Origin: Acidobacteriota bacterium
Lineage (GTDB): Bacteria; Acidobacteriota; Terriglobia; Terriglobales; Acidobacteriaceae
Direction: 5' to 3'
NCBI GenBank assembly: GCA_003225055.1
Contig: QIAU01000144.1
Span: forward strand, 62,001 to 126,000
DNA: 64,000 nt
A model generated the notes under the pieces. The model saw nothing but the letters and a program-made list of their open reading frames with translations, ran no database searches and had not been told where the DNA came from. This document shows, one piece after another, positions 33,693 to 41,996 of the stretch (position 1 is the stretch's first letter; each line of letters starts with the position of its first letter). The translations under genes and the position numbers were made by a program.

Positions 33693-35237
33693 GTGGCATC
33701 TCCTGACACCCTGGAAAGGTCGCGGCAATCGGGCAACCCGCCTCTGAACCGCCGGTTTTCACGGGCGTTGCCACTGCTTCTCGTCTCGACCGCGATGGTG
33801 CTGGCGGCCGTGCTCCGGTTCCATGCTATCGGCCGGAAACCGATCTGGATTGACGAAGGCGTCAGCATCGAACTGGCCCGCCTCGACTGGTACAACTTCC
33901 TGCGTATCCTCTGGCGGCATGAGGGAAACATGACGCTGTACTACGTCCTGCTCCGCGCCTGGCTCCCGTTTGGCAACGGCGAGGGTTATATACGCGCGCT
34001 CTCGGTGCTGCCTTGCCTGGCTGCGATTCCCGCCATCTACGCTCTGGGCCGACGGATGCTCAATTCCGGTGTCGGCCTGATTGCGTCGCTTCTGCTCGCC
34101 CTGAACGCATACGACATCCGCTACGCGCAGGAGGCACGCAGCTATTCACTGTGTCCGCTGCTGTGCATTCTTTCGTCAATTTATTTCCTGAAATGTGTGG
34201 AAGAACCTTCGCGCTCTAGCCGGATCGGACATGTGCTAACCGGCGCTCTCGCTGCTTATGCCCACTTCTTTGCGGGATTCGTCGTTGTCGCTCAGTGGAT
34301 TTCGTTGCGCATGCTCGATCGCGAAGATCTCGAGCGGAAAATGAAGGAGAATTGGCGTCAGCTCGCGATCGCAGTGGCGCCGATCGCACTGTTTATTATC
34401 ACGACAGGCACCGGCGTGATCCGATGGATTCCGCGGCCTGGACTCTCCTCGCTCAGAGACTGCGCACGCTTGCTGACGGGCAACGGCGGCATGGTGCTTG
34501 CGCTCGGTTTTCTGGCTGCGTGCGCCGGCGCATTGGTCCCTGTTTTCCGGGCTGGTCTAGTTCAACGAGTATCCCGGGATAGCTGGCACTATCGTTACCT
34601 TCTCCTGTGGCTGCTATTTCCAATCGGGTTTACTTTTGTGATCTCGCAACTGAAACCTTTCTTTCTCATCCGTTATTTCATTTTTACGTTGCCGGCGCTG
34701 GTTCTATTGGCGGCTAGCGGGTTGGCCCGCTTGCGGCCGCGCTGGTTATTGGCCGGAGCCTTAACATTTTTTGCGATCTTCTCGCTCCGCGGCGTCTTCT
34801 CCTTCTATGAAAGGGATTTCGACATCGCGCGCGAGGACTGGCGCCCCGTGGCCCAATACCTGCTAAGCCATGCTCAGGCGGGGGACGTGATCCTGTTCCA
34901 TCAGCCGATCGCCCGCATGCCCTACGAGTACTATCGCAGCCGAATTCCCGCGGCCGCCCACCCCAAGGTCATCTATCCGGAGCATAGCGACCGGCTCAGC
35001 TATCGCGATTTTTACGCGGGCCGCGTGCCCGAGAAATTCCTGGAGGGCCTGCCTGCCCAGCATCCGCGGGTGTGGGTCGCGCTTGCCTACAATGAAACGC
35101 CGGCCGGCCCCGATCCCACCACAAGTTCCATTTTCAGCATTTTTGGCCACGCGTATGCCGCCATGCAGCAGGATCAATTCCCCGGCATCGAGCTGAGGCT
35201 CTATAGCAAGTCCAACGGCACTAAACATCAGCCATAG
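33693..35237 (+). CDS. GT39-like membrane glycosyltransferase, first tandem copy
   Basis: A 514-residue polytopic membrane protein, GTG start with GGGAGAG before it. WIDEGVSIELARLDWYNFLRILWRHEGNMTLYYVLLRAWLPFGNGEGYIRALSVLPCLAAIPAIYALGRRM holds the acidic motif (the DE pair near residue 54) that binds the lipid-linked sugar in PMT/ArnT-type enzymes. About 12 hydrophobic segments follow, then a soluble C-terminal domain from about residue 385. It is clearly paralogous to the next gene: the same loop, segment order and C-terminal ending. Acceptor and sugar are unknown. Confidence 0.85.
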   Translation: MASPDTLERSRQSGNPPLNRRFSRALPLLLVSTAMVLAAVLRFHAIGRKPIWIDEGVSIELARLDWYNFLRILWRHEGNMTLYYVLLRAWLPFGNGEGYIRALSVLPCLAAIPAIYALGRRMLNSGVGLIASLLLALNAYDIRYAQEARSYSLCPLLCILSSIYFLKCVEEPSRSSRIGHVLTGALAAYAHFFAGFVVVAQWISLRMLDREDLERKMKENWRQLAIAVAPIALFIITTGTGVIRWIPRPGLSSLRDCARLLTGNGGMVLALGFLAACAGALVPVFRAGLVQRVSRDSWHYRYLLLWLLFPIGFTFVISQLKPFFLIRYFIFTLPALVLLAASGLARLRPRWLLAGALTFFAIFSLRGVFSFYERDFDIAREDWRPVAQYLLSHAQAGDVILFHQPIARMPYEYYRSRIPAAAHPKVIYPEHSDRLSYRDFYAGRVPEKFLEGLPAQHPRVWVALAYNETPAGPDPTTSSIFSIFGHAYAAMQQDQFPGIELRLYSKSNGTKHQP

Positions 35238-35247
35238 TGGTCCAAAC

Positions 35248-36765
35248 ATGCCCCGAGCGACAAGAACAGCCGATTCTTCAGCAATTCAGGAGTTCCGCGA
35301 GCCGGCTCAGCGCCCAATCGAAGCCCTGATTCTCTCTCTACTGATGCTGATCGCTGCTGTCCTGGGTTTCCTGTTTTTGGGGAGGAAGGCATTCTGGTTT
35401 GATGAAGCATTCAGCGTTGCGCTGGCGCGCTTCGGTTGGCACAACTTCGCGGGCCTGGTCTGGCAACGCGAAGGCAACATGGTGCTGTATTACTTGCTCT
35501 TGCGTGCCTGGACGGGTTTTGGACACACTCCGTTCTTTTTTCGAAGTTTGTCGGTTTTGCCAGCCGTAGCGACCGTGCCGGTTGTGTATTGGCTGGGGCG
35601 TCGGCTCTATGACGCGCGCGTCGGCCTGATCGCCGCTATGCTCCTGACCTTCAATGCCTGGCAAATCCGTTATGCCCAAGAAACCCGCAGCTACTCGCTT
35701 CTCATCTTTCTAGGAGCGCTGTCCAGTGCGTTTCTTGTGGCCCATCTTCGGCGGCCATCACCTTGGACGCGGGTTGGACACATTGTAGTCAGCAGCCTGG
35801 CCATCTACGCCCATTTCTACGCGGAGCTTCTGGTGATCGCGCACTGGGTGTCGCTAAGATTCGTGCAGCGCGCGGAAATTCCGCCCAAAACCAACCGGAA
35901 CTGGCGCTGGATCGTTCTCCTGACGGCTCCGGCCATGATCTTTGTTGCCAAGACGGGATCGAGTCCTTTGCACTGGATTCAGCGCCCTGGGACTCGGGAC
36001 CTCTATCAGTTTGCGGGACAGATCACGGGAAATGGTGGCGTGCTGCTTGTGCTAGCGTATGCCTGTGCCTCGATCGCCGGGCTGCTGCCCATAAACCCGA
36101 CACCGTGGCGGGTTCCCTGGCATGGTTGGCGCGAGCGGTTTCTGCTTGTCTGGCTGCTGTTCCCGGTTCTTTTTACGCTGGCAGTTTCGCTTGTCCGGCC
36201 ATTATTTCTCAGCCGTTATTTCGTATTTTGTCTGCCGCCCCTCGTGCTGCTGGCGGCAGCAGGCATCGCTCGCGTGAATAGAACCCTGCTTCTGGTACCC
36301 GCGCTGGCCGCGTTCCTGGCGCTCTCGCTGAAGGGGACCCTATCCTACTACGACCACGATTTCGATTTGACCCGCGACGACTGGGCGGGAGTTTCAAACC
36401 ACCTGCTGGCGCATTCCCGCCCCAAAGATGGGCTCGTGTTTTACGTGGCAATGGGGCGCATGCCCTACCAGTTTTTCCAATCTCTCGCGCCCAACGGTGC
36501 CACCTCGCCGGCCATTGTTTTTCCCGGGAAAGGAGACCGTTTAGATTTTCATGAATTACTGGCAAAACCTACTGCGGACGATCTGAAGGCAATTACCGAC
36601 GAGTACACCCGCGTCTGGGTCGTGCTGATGAACAACGGGACAGCGTCTCATCCGGACGCGACTACGCGCACCCTGAACGAGATTTTCAGCCGACGCTTTC
36701 CCGAGCCGGAGCGGCGGGTCTTTTTCCCTGCCATCGAAGTGCGCCTGTACAGCAGGAATCGTTGA
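35248..36765 (+). CDS. GT39-like membrane glycosyltransferase, second tandem copy
   Basis: A 505-residue protein starting 10 bases after the first copy. It shares the sequence plan: WFDEAFSVALARFGWHNFAGLVWQREGNMVLYYLLLRAWTGFGHTPFFFRSLSVLPAVATVPVVYWLGRRLYDARVGLIAAMLLTFNAWQIRYAQETRSYSL. The acidic motif D-E is present. The repeated elements YAQE(A/T)RSYSL and the C-terminal soluble part (YDHDFDLTRDDW versus YERDFDIAREDW) show these are tandem duplicates that have diverged. They are probably co-transcribed. A shared but altered substrate range is likely but not readable. Confidence 0.85.
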   Translation: MPRATRTADSSAIQEFREPAQRPIEALILSLLMLIAAVLGFLFLGRKAFWFDEAFSVALARFGWHNFAGLVWQREGNMVLYYLLLRAWTGFGHTPFFFRSLSVLPAVATVPVVYWLGRRLYDARVGLIAAMLLTFNAWQIRYAQETRSYSLLIFLGALSSAFLVAHLRRPSPWTRVGHIVVSSLAIYAHFYAELLVIAHWVSLRFVQRAEIPPKTNRNWRWIVLLTAPAMIFVAKTGSSPLHWIQRPGTRDLYQFAGQITGNGGVLLVLAYACASIAGLLPINPTPWRVPWHGWRERFLLVWLLFPVLFTLAVSLVRPLFLSRYFVFCLPPLVLLAAAGIARVNRTLLLVPALAAFLALSLKGTLSYYDHDFDLTRDDWAGVSNHLLAHSRPKDGLVFYVAMGRMPYQFFQSLAPNGATSPAIVFPGKGDRLDFHELLAKPTADDLKAITDEYTRVWVVLMNNGTASHPDATTRTLNEIFSRRFPEPERRVFFPAIEVRLYSRNR

Positions 36766-36809
36766 GGAAGCAGTTCCTCGCAGATTTCTCCGCGGTGAAT
36801 ACAAAAACC

Positions 36810-36842
36810 AAAGGCCCTTCCGCTTCCTGGAAGAGGCCTTTT
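36810..36842. terminator. Bidirectional rho-independent terminator
   Basis: Stem AAAGGCC/GGCCTTT with an inner CTTCC/GGAAG stem, A-rich on the left and T-rich on the right. It separates two convergent genes (the second GT39 copy and the TPR protein), so it serves both strands. Confidence 0.75.
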
Positions 36843-36862
36843 CCTTTCTGAGGAGAACGCGA

Positions 36863-37687
36863 CTACTTGCTCGATTGATCCTGCACGATGCCGGTAACGC
36901 CCGGCTGTTTCTCGGCCTTGGCCTTCTTGGTGGCCATCGTCTTATCGACCCACTCGTCGGCCATCTTCAAATCTGCCGCTCGCGCCGCCGGATCATCGCA
37001 CTCGAGATCGGCTTTCTCGCGATACATGAGGTTCAAGTATGCCATGGCATCGTCGTAATCGGGACGCTGTTGCAGCGCCTTGTTGAGATTGTCGATACCA
37101 TCCTTAATCACGTCGCCGTTCTTAGCTGCCAGGTCGCGGCAGACCTTCTTGTCCTTGAGCGGCTCGTCGGGTTTCAAACCCAGCTTGGCACGCTCTTCCA
37201 TGCGCGGCTGGTAAGACTCGGTCCAGTCAATTACGCCGATGGAGTAATAGGTCTCAGGGTCATTAGGATCAAGCTGCGCTACCTTCTGGTGATACTGCTT
37301 GGCCAGGTCAAGCTTCTTCATGTTGAAGTACAGCGAGGCAATTCCTTTCAAGCTGCTGACCTGCTGATCGCGGCCAGGATGCATGTCGAGCACCTTCTTA
37401 AACTGATCGATCGCTTGCTCCGCATTCCGATTGTTGTCTTCCGTGTCGGCTCCGGGAATGTACTGCTGAGCGTAGGCAGTGGCCAGATAAAGGCGTGCGT
37501 TGAGCAAACTCGAATCCAGCTCGACCGCCCGCTGAAAATGGTTAATGGCGTCTTCGTATTTGGCGTTTTTGTAGGACTGGACGCCTTTGTTGAGCTGGTC
37601 GCGGGCCCGCAGCTTGTTGCAACCTGCTCCGCCAAGAAGCGCCAAGGCCGCTGCCGCTACTGCCAACCCTCGTAGGCTTCGGTTCAT
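36863..37687 (-). CDS. TPR-repeat lipoprotein
   Basis: A 274-residue exported protein. MNRSLRGLAVAAAALALLGGAGC is a lipoprotein signal with lipobox GGAGC (cysteine at residue 23). After it come several tetratricopeptide repeats: LNKGVQSYKNAKYEDAINHFQRAVELDSSLLNARLYLATAYAQQY, DQFKKVLDMHPGRDQQVSSLKGIASLYFNMKKLDLAKQYHQKVAQLDPNDPETYYSIG. The C-terminus is Lys- and Gln-rich. TPR proteins are scaffolds. It is last in the tonB-exbB-exbD-exbD series, suggesting a role with the TonB complex at the outer or inner membrane. GGGAGA lies 11 bases before the ATG at 37687. Confidence 0.8.
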   Translation of the reverse strand: MNRSLRGLAVAAAALALLGGAGCNKLRARDQLNKGVQSYKNAKYEDAINHFQRAVELDSSLLNARLYLATAYAQQYIPGADTEDNNRNAEQAIDQFKKVLDMHPGRDQQVSSLKGIASLYFNMKKLDLAKQYHQKVAQLDPNDPETYYSIGVIDWTESYQPRMEERAKLGLKPDEPLKDKKVCRDLAAKNGDVIKDGIDNLNKALQQRPDYDDAMAYLNLMYREKADLECDDPAARAADLKMADEWVDKTMATKKAKAEKQPGVTGIVQDQSSK

Positions 37688-37821
37688 TGTGATAAGAATC
37701 TCCCTTGCCATGAAATGCCGGGACCTGTCGGTGATGGCATGCGCGGGGCCCGTGTGCGACCTGGAGGCGCGCACGCACCCGCCGCACCCCGGGACTGGCA
37801 TCTAATCGAATTACGAAACGG

Positions 37822-38265
37822 TTAGCCGCCCGCTTCGATCTTAGCGGTGATCAGTCCGACCTTCTCTACCCCTGCCGAGTGGGCGATGTCAATCACGTCT
37901 GCCACGTCGGCAAACGGAATGTTGTTGTCGCCCTTCACGAACATCACTTTTTCCGCGCGGGTCTTGAAGATGTCCGACAGCCGCCCTTGCAGGTTCTCCC
38001 AGGTCGTATCTTCCTGGTTGATCTTCAGAGCCGGCAACTGCCCGGGACCACGATCCAGCAACTGCACCACAATGGTACGGTCGGGGGTGGTGTTCTTGGG
38101 CGCATTCGGCGGCGGGGGCTGGGGCACGAGTGCTTCGAGGCCCTTCGGGGTCAGCGGCGTAATCACCATGAAGATGATCAGCAGCACTAGAAGTACGTCA
38201 ATGAGCGGGGTAACGTTGATGTCCGCTGTCGGACCGCCACCCGCTCCTCCCACTGCCATTCCCAT
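37822..38265 (-). CDS. exbD: ExbD/TolR-type proton channel subunit, second copy
   Basis: A 147-residue protein with one N-terminal membrane helix (INVTPLIDVLLVLLIIFMVITPL) holding the essential aspartate in LIDVLL, followed by a periplasmic domain ending VADVIDIAHSAGVEKVGLITAKI. It couples the proton motive force to TonB. It begins 12 bases after the first ExbD, and the two differ (this one has a proline-rich PQPPPPNAPKN segment after the helix), so a heteromeric ring is possible. Confidence 0.92.
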   Translation of the reverse strand: MGMAVGGAGGGPTADINVTPLIDVLLVLLIIFMVITPLTPKGLEALVPQPPPPNAPKNTTPDRTIVVQLLDRGPGQLPALKINQEDTTWENLQGRLSDIFKTRAEKVMFVKGDNNIPFADVADVIDIAHSAGVEKVGLITAKIEAGG

Positions 38266-38277
38266 AATCGATCTCCT

Positions 38278-38736
38278 CTATTGCCCGCCGGCCGGCGGGG
38301 TTTGCTGCTGTGGCGTATTCTTCTTTTGGTCGGTCAATAAACCCAACTGGTCTACACCCGCGGAGCGTACGTTGTCCACCACTTCCACGACCGAGCCATA
38401 CTTCGCCCGGGCATCGGCGCGGATGAAAACCCGCTTGTCGGTGCGATTGGCGAGCCGGTCCTTAACCTTTTGCGTCAATTGATCGGGAACCACCGGGTCA
38501 CTGCCGAAAAATATCTTCCCGTCGCGCATGACGGCTACGATCAGCGCGTCTTCTTTGTCGGCGTCCGGCATCGCTTCCGGACTGTTGACCTTGGCCAGGT
38601 CGACGCTCACACCTTTCTGCAACATGGGCGTAACGACCATGAAGATGATCAGCAGCACCAGCATCACGTCCACCATGGGGGTGACGTTGATGTTGGAATT
38701 GATCTTCTTCCCTTCATCACGTTTTGCCATTGACAT
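38278..38736 (-). CDS. exbD: ExbD/TolR-type proton channel subunit, first copy
   Basis: A 152-residue protein: NSNINVTPMVDVMLVLLIIFMVVTPML contains the membrane helix and the essential Asp in MVDVMLVLL. The periplasmic part (VFIRADARAKYGSVVEVVDNVRSAGVDQLGLLTD) is typical, ending in a Gln/Pro-rich tail. The start at 38736 has GGAG 11 bases before it; the ATG two codons on is an alternative. It follows exbB by 138 bases. Confidence 0.92.
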   Translation of the reverse strand: MSMAKRDEGKKINSNINVTPMVDVMLVLLIIFMVVTPMLQKGVSVDLAKVNSPEAMPDADKEDALIVAVMRDGKIFFGSDPVVPDQLTQKVKDRLANRTDKRVFIRADARAKYGSVVEVVDNVRSAGVDQLGLLTDQKKNTPQQQTPPAGGQ

Positions 38737-38874
38737 AAGCTTCAGGTCTCCTGCGCGGATTGCGCGCTCGCTGGCTTCGGGCAAGTCCTTGGGTCGGGAA
38801 TTGGAGCCCGCCGGCGCCGGCTTCAGCAACCGGCGCCAGGCCGGCAACTCAGGACCGCAAACTCCCCTTCGGGC

Positions 38875-39630
38875 TTAGGCCCGGCGCATTCCCCGCCGCT
38901 TCAGGAAGTAATCGATCAATTCGCTCGAGGAGTTATCCATCTCCACGTCGAATGCTTCCACGCGGCCGGTCAGGTAGTTGAACATCATCACGGCCGGGAT
39001 AGCCACGAACAACCCGATGGCGGTAGTCACCAGCGCTTCCGCAATGCCGCCGGCGACGGCAGCCAGACCGGTAGCCTTCTGCTCGGAAATTCCCTGGAAG
39101 GCGTGTAGAATGCCCATCACCGTGCCGAACAATCCGACGAAGGGAGCGGTCGAGCCGATGGTTGCCAGTCCGCCCAAGCCGCGCTTCAACTCGGCGTGAA
39201 CGATGGCTTCGGTACGCTCCAAGGCGCGCTTGGAAGCCTCAATGGTTTCGCCGGGGATTTCCCCGCTCTCCTGGTGAGCGCGGAATTCCATGAGGCCGGC
39301 AGTGACTACCTTGGCCAAATGGCTCTTCTTGTTGCGCTCGGCGACCCGGATGGCCTCGTCAATCTTGCCATCCCGCAATGCGCCGGCCACGGCCGGAGCG
39401 AAGGACCGCGACTGCTTGCGCGCGGCGCTGAAGGCCATCCAACGGTCAATCATGACACCGATGGACCAGCCGGACATGATGAACAGAATGATGACCACGA
39501 TTCTGGCGGCCCAGTTCATCTGGCGCCAGAGCGAGATCGGGTCCCAGCCCACCGGTTGTTCCTGGATAATCCAGGCAGCCAAGGTGTACACGTGCACAAA
39601 TGCTAGGCTTGCTAGGTTCGCTAAAAGCAT
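38875..39630 (-). CDS. exbB: ExbB/TolQ/MotA-type proton channel protein
   Basis: A 251-residue membrane protein with three predicted helices: RIVVIILFIMSGWSIGVMIDRW near the N-terminus, TIGSTAPFVGLFGTVMGILHAFQGI, and AEALVTTAIGLFVAIPAVMMFNYLTGRVEAF. These match the ExbB/TolQ core that forms the pentamer around ExbD. It energises TonB-dependent transport, and lies between tonB and two exbD genes on the same strand. Confidence 0.95.
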   Translation of the reverse strand: MLLANLASLAFVHVYTLAAWIIQEQPVGWDPISLWRQMNWAARIVVIILFIMSGWSIGVMIDRWMAFSAARKQSRSFAPAVAGALRDGKIDEAIRVAERNKKSHLAKVVTAGLMEFRAHQESGEIPGETIEASKRALERTEAIVHAELKRGLGGLATIGSTAPFVGLFGTVMGILHAFQGISEQKATGLAAVAGGIAEALVTTAIGLFVAIPAVMMFNYLTGRVEAFDVEMDNSSSELIDYFLKRRGMRRA

Positions 39631-39834
39631 GAGTTGCTTTCCTCCTCAAAACTTTCTCAATGTCTGGTTCTTTGATATCGGTTTCGGTCGCAATGTTGTG
39701 CGCTACGCTGACCAATTCAAGGGACAGTCCAAGGTCAACGCGCACAAAAACCACATCTGTTTCCCCGGCCACGGGTTGCAAGGTGGGAGGGGAAGGCAAC
39801 CGCGGTCCTGCCGCTGTCAACTAGCAGCCCGGCT

Positions 39835-40514
39835 CTAGCCTCCGGACAGCGAAAAGATCACAGTAATCTGGGTCTCCACTTCTACCGGCTCGCCATTCAG
39901 GTAGTAGGGCTTGTACCGCCACTGCTTAACCGCCTCGATGGCGGACGGTGCTAGCATGGGGTGGCCGCTGATCAAGCGCAAGTTCTGGATCGAGCCATCC
40001 TTGCTGATTTCCGCCTGTAGCACGACCTGGCCCTGAATGCGGGCCTGCCGCGCCAGAGGCGGGTAAGGCGGCTGTATCTTCTTGATCAGGAGGCCCTGCG
40101 AGACGCCTTGCGAAACTCGTACCCGCTGGGGCGCGGCCCGCCGGGTACTCCACCGGGCACGCCACCCACCACGCCGCCCATGGAAGCCAGCGGCGGCGCC
40201 TCTTCCTCTTTAATCATCTGGACTTTCTCAGGAATCTTGGTAGGGGTGCGGAGTTGGCCGTTCATGATGTCGCTTTGCACTATCTTCACCGTCCTGACCG
40301 GCGTCGCAGCCGGAGGTGGTGGCGGCGGTGGCGGCGGAGGTGGCGCCACCAGGAAAGTCATTAATTGCTGTTTGGGCAAGGCTTCCGTGAACAATAGCGG
40401 GACCAGAACCAGCACGCCGACCAGGGCCACCTGCAAGACAAACGAAAGCGCCGTCGTCATGCCCCGCTTAGTTTTAAGCCTGCCACCGGACTCGATAAGG
40501 CTGTCTTCAAACAT
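39835..40514 (-). CDS. tonB: TonB energy transducer, interrupted by a one-base frame change
   Basis: The N-terminal part from ATG 40514 (RBS GGGAG) has a membrane helix (TTALSFVLQVALVGVLVLVPLLF), then a Pro-only run of about 11 and MIKEEEAPPLASMGGVVGGVPGGVPGG. The frame then ends at a TGA near 40086. In the -1 frame the text continues as APQRVRVSQGVSQGLLIKKIQPPYPPLARQARIQGQVVLQAEISKDGSIQNLRLISGHPMLAPSAIEAVKQWRYKPYY, the TonB C-terminal domain, to 39835. One missing base between about 40128 and 40141, in a GC run, explains it. It would otherwise be a normal 226-residue TonB. True mutation, assembly error and programmed frameshift are open. Confidence 0.85.
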
Positions 40515-40697
40515 AGGCACGCTCCCGAGACACTACCCTACGTAGGTTTAGACACCGCCCCCGCCCTGTTTGCTCCCGCAGCCAAGCACCTTAGCGGCGA
40601 CGGAAAGCATAGCCGGCAGACATCGGCCAAGTAGAACAAAATGTGAAACTTACATCAACCCGCCTGCCCACCATCGGATTCGGCGGCGAGCGGGTTG

Positions 40698-41918
40698 CTA
40701 AGCTTTCACCTTTACTTTCTCGCGGCCCTTTTCTGCCGGTATTGCAACGGGCCGTTTTCCCCTGCCGCTTCGCCAGTCCTGGTAGGCCACCAGGATGGGG
40801 GCAGCAATTGCGATCGACGAATAGGTCCCGATTAAGATGCCGATTACCAGGGCAAAGGAAAACCCGTGCAGCACTTCGCCCCCGAAAAGATACAGCGCCA
40901 ATACTGTCAAAAATGTAAGGCCCGCGGTCAGAATGGTCCGGCTCAGGGTCTGATTAATGCTCTTGTTTACGATGTCGGACAGCTTCTCCCGCCGCAGCAT
41001 CTTGATATTCTCGCGGATACGGTCGAAGACGACGATCGTATCGTTGTTCGAGTAGCCCACCAAGGTCAGGATGGCCGCGATCACCGTCAACGAGAGTTCC
41101 TTATTCGTCAAGGAAAACGCTCCCACCGTGATCAGGGTGTCGTGGAATACCGTGACCACGGCAGCCAGCCCATAGATCCATTCGAAGCGGAACCACAAGT
41201 AGACCAACATGCCGAGCAGCGAATACAAAATCGCCAACTCGGCCTGCCGCTGCAGTTGTGCTCCTACCTGAGGGCCAACGATTTCGACGTTGCGGACCCC
41301 GAAGTTCGACAGGAAGAAGTCTTGCTGCAATATTGCTACGACCTCGGGAGGGGCCGCAGCTTTCAGCTCATCAAAGGAGCTCAGCACGCCGCCTTTGGTC
41401 CGGTCGCGGTAATTCACGATCGCGCGTGCGATGGCCGTGTAGCGCTCGTTGGCGTCGGTGCCCGGATGCAGCGGGTCCTTGTCCATCAGGTAATTGAAAA
41501 TTGTCAAAGAGCTGGCGTTATTCAGGTCCGGCTTGCCCTCTGGAGTACTGGTCTCCAGCGCGTTGATGATCTGGGTTTTGCCCTTGTCCAGCGCCTGCTC
41601 GCTGGTTTCTTTTTCGTCCAGCGCAATCAGCACTTCGTTGTTGCTGGGCGGACCATAGCGCTGAATTCGTGCCCGGTTCAGCCCGACGCGGTCCAGAGAC
41701 GCGCGGATGTGATTGTCATCGGGCGTCCCCACGAACTTGACGTACACCAGCGTGCCGCCCCGGAAGTCTACACCTAAAGGGATGTGATGCCAAAAGAGCA
41801 TGGACAGCACACCCGCGACGCTGAAGACTAGGGAAAAGGCGAGAAAATACCACTTTTTCCCGAGAAAATCTATGTCTGGATTGCGAAAAAATTCCACGCG
41901 GTCGTAAACCCCTCTCAA
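40698..41918 (-). CDS. secF: Protein translocase subunit SecF
   Basis: A 406-residue membrane protein that helps pull secreted proteins through SecYEG using the proton motive force. Visible: RVEFFRNPDIDFLGKKWYFLAFSLVFSVAGVLS (first helix), GVDFRGGTLVYVKF (the GGT motif), a periplasmic domain longer than usual (about residues 60-205), and the five-helix core ending NIKMLRREKLSDIVNKSINQTLSRTILTAGLTFLTVLALYLFGGEVLHGFSFALVIGILIGTYSSIAIAAPI. The start is a TTG at 41918; a GTG seven codons on (VEFFRN) is also plausible. Confidence 0.95.
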   Translation of the reverse strand: MRGVYDRVEFFRNPDIDFLGKKWYFLAFSLVFSVAGVLSMLFWHHIPLGVDFRGGTLVYVKFVGTPDDNHIRASLDRVGLNRARIQRYGPPSNNEVLIALDEKETSEQALDKGKTQIINALETSTPEGKPDLNNASSLTIFNYLMDKDPLHPGTDANERYTAIARAIVNYRDRTKGGVLSSFDELKAAAPPEVVAILQQDFFLSNFGVRNVEIVGPQVGAQLQRQAELAILYSLLGMLVYLWFRFEWIYGLAAVVTVFHDTLITVGAFSLTNKELSLTVIAAILTLVGYSNNDTIVVFDRIRENIKMLRREKLSDIVNKSINQTLSRTILTAGLTFLTVLALYLFGGEVLHGFSFALVIGILIGTYSSIAIAAPILVAYQDWRSGRGKRPVAIPAEKGREKVKVKA

Positions 41919-41929
41919 GGTCTCGAGGT

Positions 41930-41996
41930 TTCAAAGTTCCGGGTTTCGGAGTCTTTGGCCCGGCAGACCTTGGAACCTCTGGAACTTTGAAACCTA
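41930..41996. repeat. GTTTCAAAGTTCC-type repeat cluster
   Basis: Words such as gaggtttcaaagttccgggtttcgg and ggaactttgaaacc form an inverted arrangement (gtttcaaagttcc / ggaactttgaaac). Fills the space between secD and secF. Confidence 0.55.

Noticed and set aside
36875-37675. 266-residue open frame opposite the TPR lipoprotein gene
   Set aside because: The minus-strand gene has a lipobox and TPR repeats; the plus-strand reading has no domain or ribosome site.
40086-40145. Programmed -1 frameshift in tonB
   Set aside because: No slippery heptamer or downstream structure of the usual kind was found in this GC run; deletion or assembly error is simpler, so it is kept only as an open point.
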